Of a DNA stretch of 64,000 nucleotides, positions 7,370 to 16,095 are shown piece by piece; positions within the stretch are counted from its first letter, which is position 1; each line of letters opens with the position of its first letter. Both the position numbers and the translations under genes were made by a program. The stretch is from Promethearchaeota archaeon. Lineage in GTDB: Archaea > Asgardarchaeota > Lokiarchaeia > Sigyniarchaeales > SOKP01. The DNA is taken from assembly GCA_030603385.1 (NCBI GenBank), contig JAUVXW010000012.1:1-64000 (forward strand), read 5' to 3'. The notes under the pieces are model-generated. The model searched no databases. It was given only the letters and a program-made list of their open reading frames with translations, and was not told the DNA's origin.

Positions 7370-9076
7370 TTATAAGGGGGTTAAAGGTTTCTGTTTCTCT
7401 TGTTCTTCGTTTGTTTTTTCTCTTAGTTTTCTTCTAAATATTTTACCAACAGCTGTTCGAGGTAATACATTTATGAATTCGACTTGACGGGGATATTTAT
7501 ATCCTGCCATTTTTTCTTTTGCCCAATCGATTATATCCCGTTCTGTAGTTTTATCTTTATATTCTGGTTTCAAAACAATATAAGCTTTTATTGTCTCCCC
7601 AATATTTGGATCAGGAACACCGACTACCCCTGCTTCTAGGACTGCTGGATGCTTAACGAGGCTTTCTTCAACTTCTCTGGCCATTACTTTATAGCCCTTA
7701 TATTTCACCATATCTTTCGTACGACCTTCTATATAGAAATACCCATCTTTATCCATTCTCGCTAAGTCCCCTGTTCTTAACCAACCATTAACAATATCTT
7801 GTTTCGTGGCTTCGGACCTTTTCCAGTAGCCTTTCATTATATTAGGGCCTTTAACCAACAATTCTCCTATTTCTCCTATTTTAAGTTCTTCTAAAGTCTC
7901 AGGGTCTACAATTATTGCATCAGTGTCGATCATAGGAACTCCAATACTTTCTGGCTTAATTTCAGGCATCCAGATCGCAGATGTTATTGCAAATGCAGAG
8001 GATTCTGTAAGACCATACCCTTGACTGACTTTAATTCCAACGACATCTTCCCACTTCTTATTAAATTCTGGAGCTAATGCTGCAGAACCAGAACCAGCCG
8101 TTTCAAGACTCGAGAGATCTCGCTCAGTAAAATCAGGAGAATTGATTATCATTTGATACATTACAGGTACTCCTACAAAAAGTGTGACTTTATAATATTC
8201 TATCGCTTCTAAAACATCGGATGGGTTAAAAGGAAACATTACGAGCATAGCAGCCAGATATAGGGAGATAATTAATATTCCAAACCCCATAGCATGACAT
8301 AATGGTAGAATTGATAAAATCACGCCTGTTCCTACATTTTCTTCATAGAGATTCTCAGATGCATAAGCAAGAGAAAGACAGCTATGAAGCAACCTATCAT
8401 GAGGCCACATTACACCCTTTGGTAGACCAGTAGTTCCACCTGTAAACATCAATGCAACTATATCATTTACGGGATCAATCTCCACATCTGGTGGTTTTGG
8501 CCTAATATCCTGTATGAAATCATTGAATGTAGTGGTATTAACTTTCTCTTCCTCTGTACCAAGTAGAATTACATTTGGAAAATTAACTTGTTTTCTTACT
8601 CTTTTAACCGTTCTAAAGTTATTTTTATGGACAAAAAAGGCTTTGACATTGCCTGCTTCTCGGATTATATGAGATACATCGCCTTCTTTCAGTAATGGGT
8701 TTACTGGGATAACGATAGCCCCAGTTTCCATTACTCCTATACAACAAAATATAAATTCCGCACAATTTTCGGACATTAAGGCGACAGAATCTCCCTTCTT
8801 AATACCTAATTGATATAAAGCATTACCAACCCTGTCAGAATAATAAAGTAGTTCGCGATACGTATATTTTTTATCAGTTGGCTTATGATAGATACAAACA
8901 TTATTTGGATACTTTCTAGCAATCCACTTTATAAACTCGTGGATAGGAATCGGATCGAATTTTATTGATTTTGGCACATCAGAAGGTTTATACTTTAACC
9001 AAGGTCTATTTGGGTTTGTATAAGGGGATTCATTTTCAAAATCTAATACAATTTTCCAATCTGAATAATCTTTCAT
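7370..9076 (-). CDS. acyl-CoA synthetase (AMP-forming, ANL superfamily)
   Basis: A 568-residue adenylate-forming ligase. FTGGTTGLPKGV is the phosphate-binding A3 motif, GYGLTESSA is A5, WLRTGDLARMDKDGY holds the ribose-binding Asp, EGRTKDMVKYKGYKV is the hinge region, and PRTAVGKIFRR carries the A10 catalytic lysine. It activates a carboxylic acid to acyl-AMP and then acyl-CoA. The whole-length profile resembles medium or long-chain fatty acyl-CoA ligases, but the chain length cannot be read out. A longer start (TTG, in-frame upstream at 9127) exists. The ATG at 9076 is preferred because AGGGTGA lies just upstream and the family's N-terminus begins there. A U10 tract follows the stop. Confidence 0.88.
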   Translation of the reverse strand: MKDYSDWKIVLDFENESPYTNPNRPWLKYKPSDVPKSIKFDPIPIHEFIKWIARKYPNNVCIYHKPTDKKYTYRELLYYSDRVGNALYQLGIKKGDSVALMSENCAEFIFCCIGVMETGAIVIPVNPLLKEGDVSHIIREAGNVKAFFVHKNNFRTVKRVRKQVNFPNVILLGTEEEKVNTTTFNDFIQDIRPKPPDVEIDPVNDIVALMFTGGTTGLPKGVMWPHDRLLHSCLSLAYASENLYEENVGTGVILSILPLCHAMGFGILIISLYLAAMLVMFPFNPSDVLEAIEYYKVTLFVGVPVMYQMIINSPDFTERDLSSLETAGSGSAALAPEFNKKWEDVVGIKVSQGYGLTESSAFAITSAIWMPEIKPESIGVPMIDTDAIIVDPETLEELKIGEIGELLVKGPNIMKGYWKRSEATKQDIVNGWLRTGDLARMDKDGYFYIEGRTKDMVKYKGYKVMAREVEESLVKHPAVLEAGVVGVPDPNIGETIKAYIVLKPEYKDKTTERDIIDWAKEKMAGYKYPRQVEFINVLPRTAVGKIFRRKLREKTNEEQEKQKPLTPL

Positions 9077-9200
9077 AGTGTTCACCCTAAAAAAAATTAC
9101 ATTTATGTAAACTTTGAGTTTTATCAAAAATGTATGATCTAAAAATAGATCACCTGTATTTATAAATGTTATTTAAACAAGGAATATAGTAAAACTATAG

Positions 9201-9212
9201 AAAAAAAAAAAA
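9201..9212 (-). terminator. poly-U terminator after the DUF362 gene
   Basis: Twelve A on the plus strand give a U12 tract in the leftward transcript, about 21 nt past the stop of the DUF362 gene at 9233. This is the longest homopolymer seen between genes in this part of the window and fits archaeal U-tract termination. Confidence 0.45.
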
Positions 9213-9232
9213 GAAATACTAAAGTAAAAAAC

Positions 9233-10567
9233 TTATTCAATTTGAAAGAGAGACTCTTCAAACTCGGGTCTTCCTTTATATTTTGCCATTAGGAATCCAG
9301 CACCCCCTTTAGTTATATTCTGAAACATCGAAGCAGGAAGTTCGATTCCAATTTGACTAAACGCGTGTCTTACATCATCCATTGAAGGAGGACAGCCTTT
9401 AATTGGAATCATCTCTTTAATATTGGGGTGATCTTTGTTCTTATTATATTGACATTGACCAATTAGAATGGTTTTATTCATCCCAGGAGTAGGTTCCATA
9501 AGTTTACCATTTAAAAATTCGACATTATCAAATGGTTTACCTTTCCTCGATTGCCATGCACCTTTGATAATAAGTAATAAAGTTCCATTAATTCCTGAGC
9601 AATATGTGCACAGACTACTGTCATATTTATGATACTTTAATCCTTTTACTCCAATTCTTTCTAAAGGAAGTGGGAGATCTCCAGCATCATTATATATAAA
9701 ATCCCATTCATGATGGGAAGCTAAATCATCTAGCTTTTCACCAACAATTTCAACATCAGATAAATCCATAGGTCTTTTTCTATCTTTGGCTGCTTGTACT
9801 AAATGAGGAACATCATCAGGTTCTATACCTAGCAATTTAGAACCTACCATGTCTACTGATAGGATATCAGCCGAAGCAACAAGAATATTTTTTCTATGAG
9901 CCTTTCCATCAATAGCAGGCCCTCGTTCAAGAGTATAGATCCCATCAATGATAGTCAATACTTTTTTTAGTTTGTTAGGTAATTGGGCAACATTATAATG
10001 CAAATCTTTAACTGGATCATCACTGTGAAACTTCTTACGAGAAGCATAGTTGATTAATCCCTTCAAATTCTTAAACCCTAATGTAACAACAGCTTGAGAA
10101 TGAGTCTTTAATACAGGAATATCTATAACAACATCAGCGGCTAAAGCAACCGAACTGAAATTGACTTTAAAACCGGTTCCTAAATCTATCTTCTCAAATG
10201 GATGTTCAAAAGTATTGATTGGTTTCACACCATATCTTTCTTTAAGAAGATTATACCCTAATTTTTTAAATGCATCTGCTGCAGTTTCTGTATCTTTTAT
10301 ATCAGCGGTTACGATCCCTTCTCCTATTGAAATATCATCAATTCCTCGTTCTTTAAGTAAAACAACAACATCCTCAATAACACGGGAAGATGTAATCACA
10401 CCCCATTTTGGGAAATTGGAAAAGCGATTCCAGTATACGATGTTAGGTTTAATAAATATTTTTGCATCCTTGGGGATCTCATCAAATAAATTTACTAATT
10501 CAACTAATTTCCTAACGGATTCAAGAGGTTTCTCGTACTTTACAATAGAAACTTTTGATTTACTCAT
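9233..10567 (-). CDS. DUF362-family iron-sulfur protein
   Basis: A 444-residue protein, paralogous over its whole length to the first ~445 residues of the protein at 4498-6609. Conserved segments are IFIKPNIVYW, GEGIVTADIKDTE, VIDIPVLKTHSQA, GFKNLKGLI and IDGIYTLERGP. The four cysteines (CTYC, GQC and KGCP) are kept in the same order, consistent with one metal or Fe-S centre. It has no signal peptide or membrane segment. The gene is flanked by an acyl-CoA synthetase and an F420-type oxidoreductase, so a redox role is a reasonable guess, but the family has no general assigned reaction. It ends before a U12 tract. Confidence 0.8.
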   Translation of the reverse strand: MSKSKVSIVKYEKPLESVRKLVELVNLFDEIPKDAKIFIKPNIVYWNRFSNFPKWGVITSSRVIEDVVVLLKERGIDDISIGEGIVTADIKDTETAADAFKKLGYNLLKERYGVKPINTFEHPFEKIDLGTGFKVNFSSVALAADVVIDIPVLKTHSQAVVTLGFKNLKGLINYASRKKFHSDDPVKDLHYNVAQLPNKLKKVLTIIDGIYTLERGPAIDGKAHRKNILVASADILSVDMVGSKLLGIEPDDVPHLVQAAKDRKRPMDLSDVEIVGEKLDDLASHHEWDFIYNDAGDLPLPLERIGVKGLKYHKYDSSLCTYCSGINGTLLLIIKGAWQSRKGKPFDNVEFLNGKLMEPTPGMNKTILIGQCQYNKNKDHPNIKEMIPIKGCPPSMDDVRHAFSQIGIELPASMFQNITKGGAGFLMAKYKGRPEFEESLFQIE

Positions 10568-10670
10568 ATAATTACACCTACATATATTTAATATAGAAAT
10601 GAATATGGGATATCTTAAAAATTAATTTGTTATGAAGAATAGTTTAGAAAAAATGAAAAATAAGATATCA

Positions 10671-11786
10671 TTAATTGGAATTTTTAAATATTGGGATGAT
10701 TTCCTCACTTATTATTTTAGTTACGTCAAAATATGTAAAGGGAGCGTTTCTACGCGATACCCCGTGTTGGAGCTCCAAGATGAAGTGCTGTGCACCCGCG
10801 TCAACAAATTTCTGTATCTTTTTGATAACATCTTCCGTAGTACCAATCATACCGCTTTCTTTTATTAATTTATCAGGAATATCCTCTGCCAATGGTGCTA
10901 ATTTCCTGTAATTAAACTTTGTTACATCTTCTCTATCATATACCAGTAGACTCATCTCATCACTACTAAAGCCGGTAGCCTCTTTGAATATTTGTTCATA
11001 TTCATCTTTCCAATATCCCAATTTCTTTAGCGTTCTTGGTTGCATACTTAATCCAGCTTTCATACCCCTATAAAAAGAGTTTAACTTTTCCTCGTCGTCA
11101 TTTATGAAAATTCGCGCAAAATATCCAAAAGTAAAATTATTTGGATCTCTTCCTTCTTTTTTCATGACATCTAGAATTGTATTCCGATTATCCTTATATA
11201 ATTCTGGAAAGGCGCCCAAAGGCATCCAACCGTCAGCTATTTCTGCTGTAAGCTTTAAGGTTTTGGGTCCATTTCCAGCTATCCACACAGGAATTTTGCT
11301 TATTGGCTTAGGGAGCATTACAGCATTTTTAGTTTGGAAATATTTTCCATTAAAAGTTACATCTTTTCCCTTTTCCCAAAATTCCTTCATCAATTTTATA
11401 GATTCACTCATCTTAGTAACAGCATGGTCAAATGGAATATTATATGCCTTTAAATTCATTCCCTCGCCAGCGCCGATCCCCAAAATGAAATTTCCTTCAG
11501 TCATGTGGTTAAGGGTAGTTGCCATTTGAGCCAAAGATGCCGGATGGAATCTGTAAGGATCAGTTACAGCAGACCCTAAAATCTTTCCTTTAGCTAATTC
11601 TGAGAATGCGCCAAATACCGGCCATAAACAAAAAAAATCATCTATAGCACTACCAGGAATGCCACTTAGGTGATCTGGAAGCCAGATAGAGTCCCATGCT
11701 TCTTGGCTAGCTGTTAAGACCTTCTTCTTAAGAAGATCCCATGCTTGAGAATAATATAGATTAACTCCAAATTTAATGTCTGTCAT
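10671..11786 (-). CDS. LLM-class F420-dependent oxidoreductase
   Basis: A 371-residue TIM-barrel protein of the bacterial luciferase-like family. It begins with the typical FGVNLYYSQAWD strand, continues with SIWLPDHLSG near residue 38, has GILGIGAGEGMN-like loops (ILGIGAGEGMNLKAY) near residue 100, and carries PVWIAGNGPKTLKL and ADGWMPLG. The GEGMN region is where F420-dependent members differ from FMN monooxygenases, and F420 is the expected cofactor in an archaeon. Probable roles are hydride transfer between F420H2 and an organic substrate, as in methylene-H4MPT reductase, secondary alcohol or glucose-6-phosphate dehydrogenase relatives. The substrate is unknown. Confidence 0.8.
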   Translation of the reverse strand: MTDIKFGVNLYYSQAWDLLKKKVLTASQEAWDSIWLPDHLSGIPGSAIDDFFCLWPVFGAFSELAKGKILGSAVTDPYRFHPASLAQMATTLNHMTEGNFILGIGAGEGMNLKAYNIPFDHAVTKMSESIKLMKEFWEKGKDVTFNGKYFQTKNAVMLPKPISKIPVWIAGNGPKTLKLTAEIADGWMPLGAFPELYKDNRNTILDVMKKEGRDPNNFTFGYFARIFINDDEEKLNSFYRGMKAGLSMQPRTLKKLGYWKDEYEQIFKEATGFSSDEMSLLVYDREDVTKFNYRKLAPLAEDIPDKLIKESGMIGTTEDVIKKIQKFVDAGAQHFILELQHGVSRRNAPFTYFDVTKIISEEIIPIFKNSN

Positions 11787-11873
11787 TATAATACTTGTAT
11801 TTTAATTAATTTAAGATATTTTAAAGTAGTTAAATTGAAATTTAAGTTTTATTTTATCAATCATTTTTACTTC

Positions 11874-12413
11874 TTATCTTTCTTTCAACCACTCTTCTTG
11901 TAGAATACTCATAAAAATAGTATCATGATATTCTCCATTGACGAACATTGCTTGCCTCATTCGGCCTTCTTCTACAAATCCTATTTTGTTATAAGAATTT
12001 ATAGCTCTACTATTGAACTCATAAACACGTAACTGGATTCGGTTCAAATTCACAGTTTTAAATCCATACTCTAATAATAATTCCATTGCTTCTGTTCCAT
12101 ACCCTTTACCTTGGTATTCTTTTTCTCCTATAATGATTCCTACTTCTCCAACTCGATTTTTCCAATCTATTGCATGCAACCCACAATTTCCAATAAGCTT
12201 TTCTGCATCATTTTCATCAGTAATAATAATACCAAAAACAATAGTATCATTTTGATTCTTTAGGTTTTCAATCCAATCTTCCTCCATCATGCGAGTAAGT
12301 GGACGAAAAAAAGTTAAATATTGAGTTATTTCTGGATCATTTAACCACTTGAGATAAGATTCAACATACTCTCTTTTAACTGGACCAAGTTTTATTCTGT
12401 CTCCTTTTAACAT
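11874..12413 (-). CDS. GNAT N-acetyltransferase, RimJ/RimL type
   Basis: A 179-residue acetyltransferase. The acetyl-CoA pyrophosphate loop is QGKGYGTEA near residue 104. It is preceded by the VGEVGIIIGEKEYQ strand and followed by NLNRIQLRVYEFNSRAINSYNKIGF, the classic RimJ/RimL helix that closes over CoA. Members acetylate protein N-termini, ribosomal proteins or small amines. The target cannot be assigned. The gene stands alone between the LLM oxidoreductase and the first P-type ATPase. Confidence 0.82.
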   Translation of the reverse strand: MLKGDRIKLGPVKREYVESYLKWLNDPEITQYLTFFRPLTRMMEEDWIENLKNQNDTIVFGIIITDENDAEKLIGNCGLHAIDWKNRVGEVGIIIGEKEYQGKGYGTEAMELLLEYGFKTVNLNRIQLRVYEFNSRAINSYNKIGFVEEGRMRQAMFVNGEYHDTIFMSILQEEWLKER

Positions 12414-12492
12414 AAATGAAAAAAATCGGTATTTGAATAAAAAATTAATTAAATAAATTTAGAATAAAAAAAGAAAAATAGAAATAAACTTT

Positions 12493-15378
12493 TTAAAAGG
12501 TTATACCATAGCTGCGAGCTGCATATTTTACAATCTCAAATGAGGCAATGCAGATTAACGAGATCAAGAAACACATTAACCAATCTAGTCCTGTTAAATA
12601 CATGAACATAAAATTAATTCCTGCATCTGCGAGCGCTACTTGAACGCCAGGAATGTACATTAATGCTAGAAGGACAAAGAATAATAATCCTATCAATAGA
12701 TACATAAATTTGTTACTATCTTCTTTTATGCTTCTCATTAGAGACTTATTTGGTCGTCTGATTTGAAATACTAAAAATGATTCGCAGAAAAATAAGGTAA
12801 CCATAAGCATTGTTAGAGTTTTTGCTTCCACTAATGTAACTCCAGAAGGAAGCAAATAAGCTGTTTTAGATGTAAAGAGATAAGCGTTGTCAAGACCACC
12901 AAAATCTAAAATGTCTGGTGTTGGATATACTCCACTAAAAGTGATTGAATAAACCACAACCATGCTAATAGCTAATAAAATTCCAAATATGAATAAAAGA
13001 ATAATAGTGTTTTTCGATAGTATCTCTTCTGAATCTTTTGGTTTTTCTTTCATTACATCTTCGGATGTTGAGTCAAATGTAAGGATTAAACCTGGAAACA
13101 TATGTAAAGTAATTGCAAGAAAGATCCATTGATTGTAAAATTCAAGATTGAGGAAATATGGCAAATCTAAAATAATTGCTAATATGAATTGAACAATCCC
13201 TTCAAAAACATTGATGCAAATATAAAAGAACACTACAGCACGGATTCTTGCAAATATACCTCTCCCATGATGAATGCCAGTTACAATAGAATTAAAAGAA
13301 TCGTCTGAGATTACCATATCTGAAGCCTCTTTAGCTACATCGGTTCCTGTGATTCCCATTGCCACACCTGCATCTGCCATATTTAAAGCTAAAGCATCAT
13401 TTACCCCATCCCCTGTCATGGCGACGACTTTTTTTTGTGCTTGATAATTTTCCACGATATCCTCTTTATGTTCTGGCGAAACCCGTGCAAATACACGTAT
13501 TTGCGAAAATTCTTCGTATGATTCAATATTTTTAACATCTTTACCCTCTGCTACAATATCGCTTTCTTGAGTTATAATTGCTATTTGTGAAGCAATTGCT
13601 CTAGCTGTAGTTGGCGAGTCACCGGTAATCATTACAACTTCTACTCCCGCTTCATGGCATTGTTCTACAGATTCTCTCACACCCTCTCTTGGAGGATCTA
13701 ATATTGTTACAAATCCAATAAAGGTTAAATCTGATTCACTTACTTTCCTCCCCTCATCTCCTTCAGGAGGAATTTCATCCATTTCTTTATAACATAAACT
13801 CAGTATTCTGTATCCTTGATTTGCATATAGATTTACTATTTCCATTACTTTTGTTTTAATTTCTTGACTAAACTCAATTTCTTTATCATTATAAATAATT
13901 TTCTTACACAAAGGCAATAAAACTTCACTTGCTCCCTTTGTAAAAGAAATGTAGACATTATCTCTCTTATAGAGTTTGGTCATCCTTTTTACAGAGGAAT
14001 CAAAAGGGTATTCTGTTATAGGCTTAAATTCATCAAGAAGATAATCACCCATAATTTTCTGAAACAGCACATTCAATGATCCTTCTGTTGGACTGCCAAT
14101 TACCTCCCAATTATAGTGTGTTTTCCCGGAGATCTGTATTTCATTTTTTATTAAAGCAGAATTGTTATTTAAAAAACCTGCAGTTAAAAGTAATTTTAAA
14201 TGTGGATATTCATCAATGTGCTTTACATAAATAAAATCCTTAGGATCATCCATTAAAACTATGTCTCCATCAGGAGTATACCCGCCACCTGTAACTCTAA
14301 AAATTGAACCATTAGTCCAAACATGTTGAACGGACATCTGATTTTTAGTCAATGTTCCCGTTTTATCAGAACAGACAACACTAACACGCCCTAAACTGTC
14401 TACTGATGCGAGATTTCTTATAATTACACCATGATGGGCCATTGCCAGAACCCCTGTTATCAAAACAATCGTTACGAGTAGAGGAATATTTATAGGCATT
14501 AAATCAAGTGCAGAATTTAAACTTTCAACAATCTCGAGTCGAGTAAATCCACTTGCGATCCAAATTACCATCAATATTATAAACCAAAATATAAAAACAG
14601 CCAGTCCTAACCATTTACCAAAATTATTCATTTTCTCTCGAATTGGGATTTCACTGGTTCCAGCTTCTTCCAGACCATGAGAGATCTTACCAATTTCAGT
14701 ATCTCCCCCCGTTTTTACTACAATAGATTTTCCAGTACCTGTTGTGATATAGGTCCCATAAAACACCATATTCGCACGTTCGCCTATAGTAATTTCCTTT
14801 TCGCTTATTGCTTTTCCAGATTCAACTTTTTCTACGGGCTCACTTTCTCCTGTTAATGATGCTTCATTTACTATGAGGTTAAAAGCTTCAACTATTCTAG
14901 CATCCGCAGGAATTTTATCTCCTTGATTTATAACTAAAAGATCTCCCTTAACAATATCTTTTGTAGGAACCTCCATCTTTTGTCCATCTCTTATAATAGT
15001 AGATGTAGGAGCAGTTAGTTCGCGTAAAGCTTTAAGTTTTTTAGTTGCTCTGTATTGTTGAATAATAGCAACCAAACAATTAAGTCCAACAATTCCTAAA
15101 GTTAAGGCTATAAAGGTTAGGTTTCCTTCTCCACCAAAAACCCATGCTAAGAATAATATTAAGGACCCAATAAGATATATAACGATTAACCAATTAAATA
15201 ACGGAGCTAAATATATTTTAATGAACCCTTTTGAGACTTTGGGGATCTCATTTAAACCATATTCTTCCAATCGTATTGTAGCTTCCTTTTGAGTTAATCC
15301 TTTATCAGGATCAGTTTGAAGTTTTTTATAAATTTGCTCTAATTCAAGATTATAAAAGTTTTCTTCTGTTGCTTCCAT
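12493..15378 (-). CDS. P-type ATPase (P2/P3-like) with non-canonical transport-site motifs
   Basis: A 961-residue cation-pump homologue. Order: N-terminal cation ATPase domain, M1-M2, actuator domain with LTGESEP near residue 176, M3-M4, the phosphorylation motif CSDKTGTLTKN with the acceptor Asp near 338, nucleotide-binding domain, the hinge MTGDGVNDALAL, and a C-terminal set of about six membrane helices. The M4 motif that supplies cation ligands is PINIP instead of the Ca2+-ATPase PEGLP. The M6 region is TLHMFPGLI instead of NLVTDGLPA, so the usual acidic and amide ligands are missing. The transported species therefore cannot be inferred. A paralogue lies at 16096 and shares these changes. 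U-rich sequence follows the stop. Confidence 0.85.
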   Translation of the reverse strand: MEATEENFYNLELEQIYKKLQTDPDKGLTQKEATIRLEEYGLNEIPKVSKGFIKIYLAPLFNWLIVIYLIGSLILFLAWVFGGEGNLTFIALTLGIVGLNCLVAIIQQYRATKKLKALRELTAPTSTIIRDGQKMEVPTKDIVKGDLLVINQGDKIPADARIVEAFNLIVNEASLTGESEPVEKVESGKAISEKEITIGERANMVFYGTYITTGTGKSIVVKTGGDTEIGKISHGLEEAGTSEIPIREKMNNFGKWLGLAVFIFWFIILMVIWIASGFTRLEIVESLNSALDLMPINIPLLVTIVLITGVLAMAHHGVIIRNLASVDSLGRVSVVCSDKTGTLTKNQMSVQHVWTNGSIFRVTGGGYTPDGDIVLMDDPKDFIYVKHIDEYPHLKLLLTAGFLNNNSALIKNEIQISGKTHYNWEVIGSPTEGSLNVLFQKIMGDYLLDEFKPITEYPFDSSVKRMTKLYKRDNVYISFTKGASEVLLPLCKKIIYNDKEIEFSQEIKTKVMEIVNLYANQGYRILSLCYKEMDEIPPEGDEGRKVSESDLTFIGFVTILDPPREGVRESVEQCHEAGVEVVMITGDSPTTARAIASQIAIITQESDIVAEGKDVKNIESYEEFSQIRVFARVSPEHKEDIVENYQAQKKVVAMTGDGVNDALALNMADAGVAMGITGTDVAKEASDMVISDDSFNSIVTGIHHGRGIFARIRAVVFFYICINVFEGIVQFILAIILDLPYFLNLEFYNQWIFLAITLHMFPGLILTFDSTSEDVMKEKPKDSEEILSKNTIILLFIFGILLAISMVVVYSITFSGVYPTPDILDFGGLDNAYLFTSKTAYLLPSGVTLVEAKTLTMLMVTLFFCESFLVFQIRRPNKSLMRSIKEDSNKFMYLLIGLLFFVLLALMYIPGVQVALADAGINFMFMYLTGLDWLMCFLISLICIASFEIVKYAARSYGITF

Positions 15379-15500
15379 ATTGGATCTACCAATTTTAGTA
15401 TTATAATTTAGAGATAATTGAATTCAAATATTCAATATAATAATAAATAACCTATAATAATTATGCCTTTTAATATTACTTTTTTTTAAAAAATAGGTAT

Positions 15501-16040
15501 TTAGCTCCAATTTTGTTTAAGTTCTTTTTTAGTAATTTTAGATACGTTATCAACTGCAAATAGAATGAAATTACAACATTTATTTTCCCAAGCTCTAGTT
15601 TTAACATACTGTCTAAGATCGATATTCAAATCAAAGCCACAAAGTTCCTCACACATTACTGAACCAAATTCTTCTTCAAACCTTTTAGCAAATCTTACAG
15701 CTTTACCATATACTTTTGGCACATCTAGATCTTTTATTTTATCCTGACCTCCCATTATAATCCCAATAGCTGCTAGGGCACCAGAAATAGCGCCACATGG
15801 TCCTTTCCATCCATTTTTACACTTGAATTGGGCAAAACCGCTAAATGGAACAGCTAGGTTGTTAAAGTAATCATATTTTCCTTCTCCTAAATTTAAGACA
15901 TCTACGATACTATTAAAAGTATCAGCAGCACAACTATTTCCAATATTTTTTCCCATAGGGGGAAGTGTATCTTTTAATTCGATAAGTTTTTCATCAAAAC
16001 GTTTGATAATATCTGTTTTTAAAGAGTTGAGGTTACTCAT
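15501..16040 (-). CDS. C_GCAxxG_C_C-family cysteine-rich protein
   Basis: A 179-residue soluble protein with the spaced cysteine pattern of the C_GCAxxG_C_C (redox-active) family. The first Cys is in NSCAADTF near residue 33. GPCGAISGALAAIG near 81 is the GC-x-x-G core, and CEELCG near 130 and a CC pair near 155 follow. The family is found near electron-transfer and metal-handling genes, and members are thought to bind a metal or cluster through these cysteines; its reaction is unknown. The gene sits between two P-type ATPases on the same strand, 55 bp downstream of the second one, which suggests a shared role in ion or metal handling. Confidence 0.7.
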   Translation of the reverse strand: MSNLNSLKTDIIKRFDEKLIELKDTLPPMGKNIGNSCAADTFNSIVDVLNLGEGKYDYFNNLAVPFSGFAQFKCKNGWKGPCGAISGALAAIGIIMGGQDKIKDLDVPKVYGKAVRFAKRFEEEFGSVMCEELCGFDLNIDLRQYVKTRAWENKCCNFILFAVDNVSKITKKELKQNWS

Positions 16041-16095
16041 AATAGGTTTATAAGATAGGTTATAATATTTAAAGTTGACTTAATTATAAAGATAA

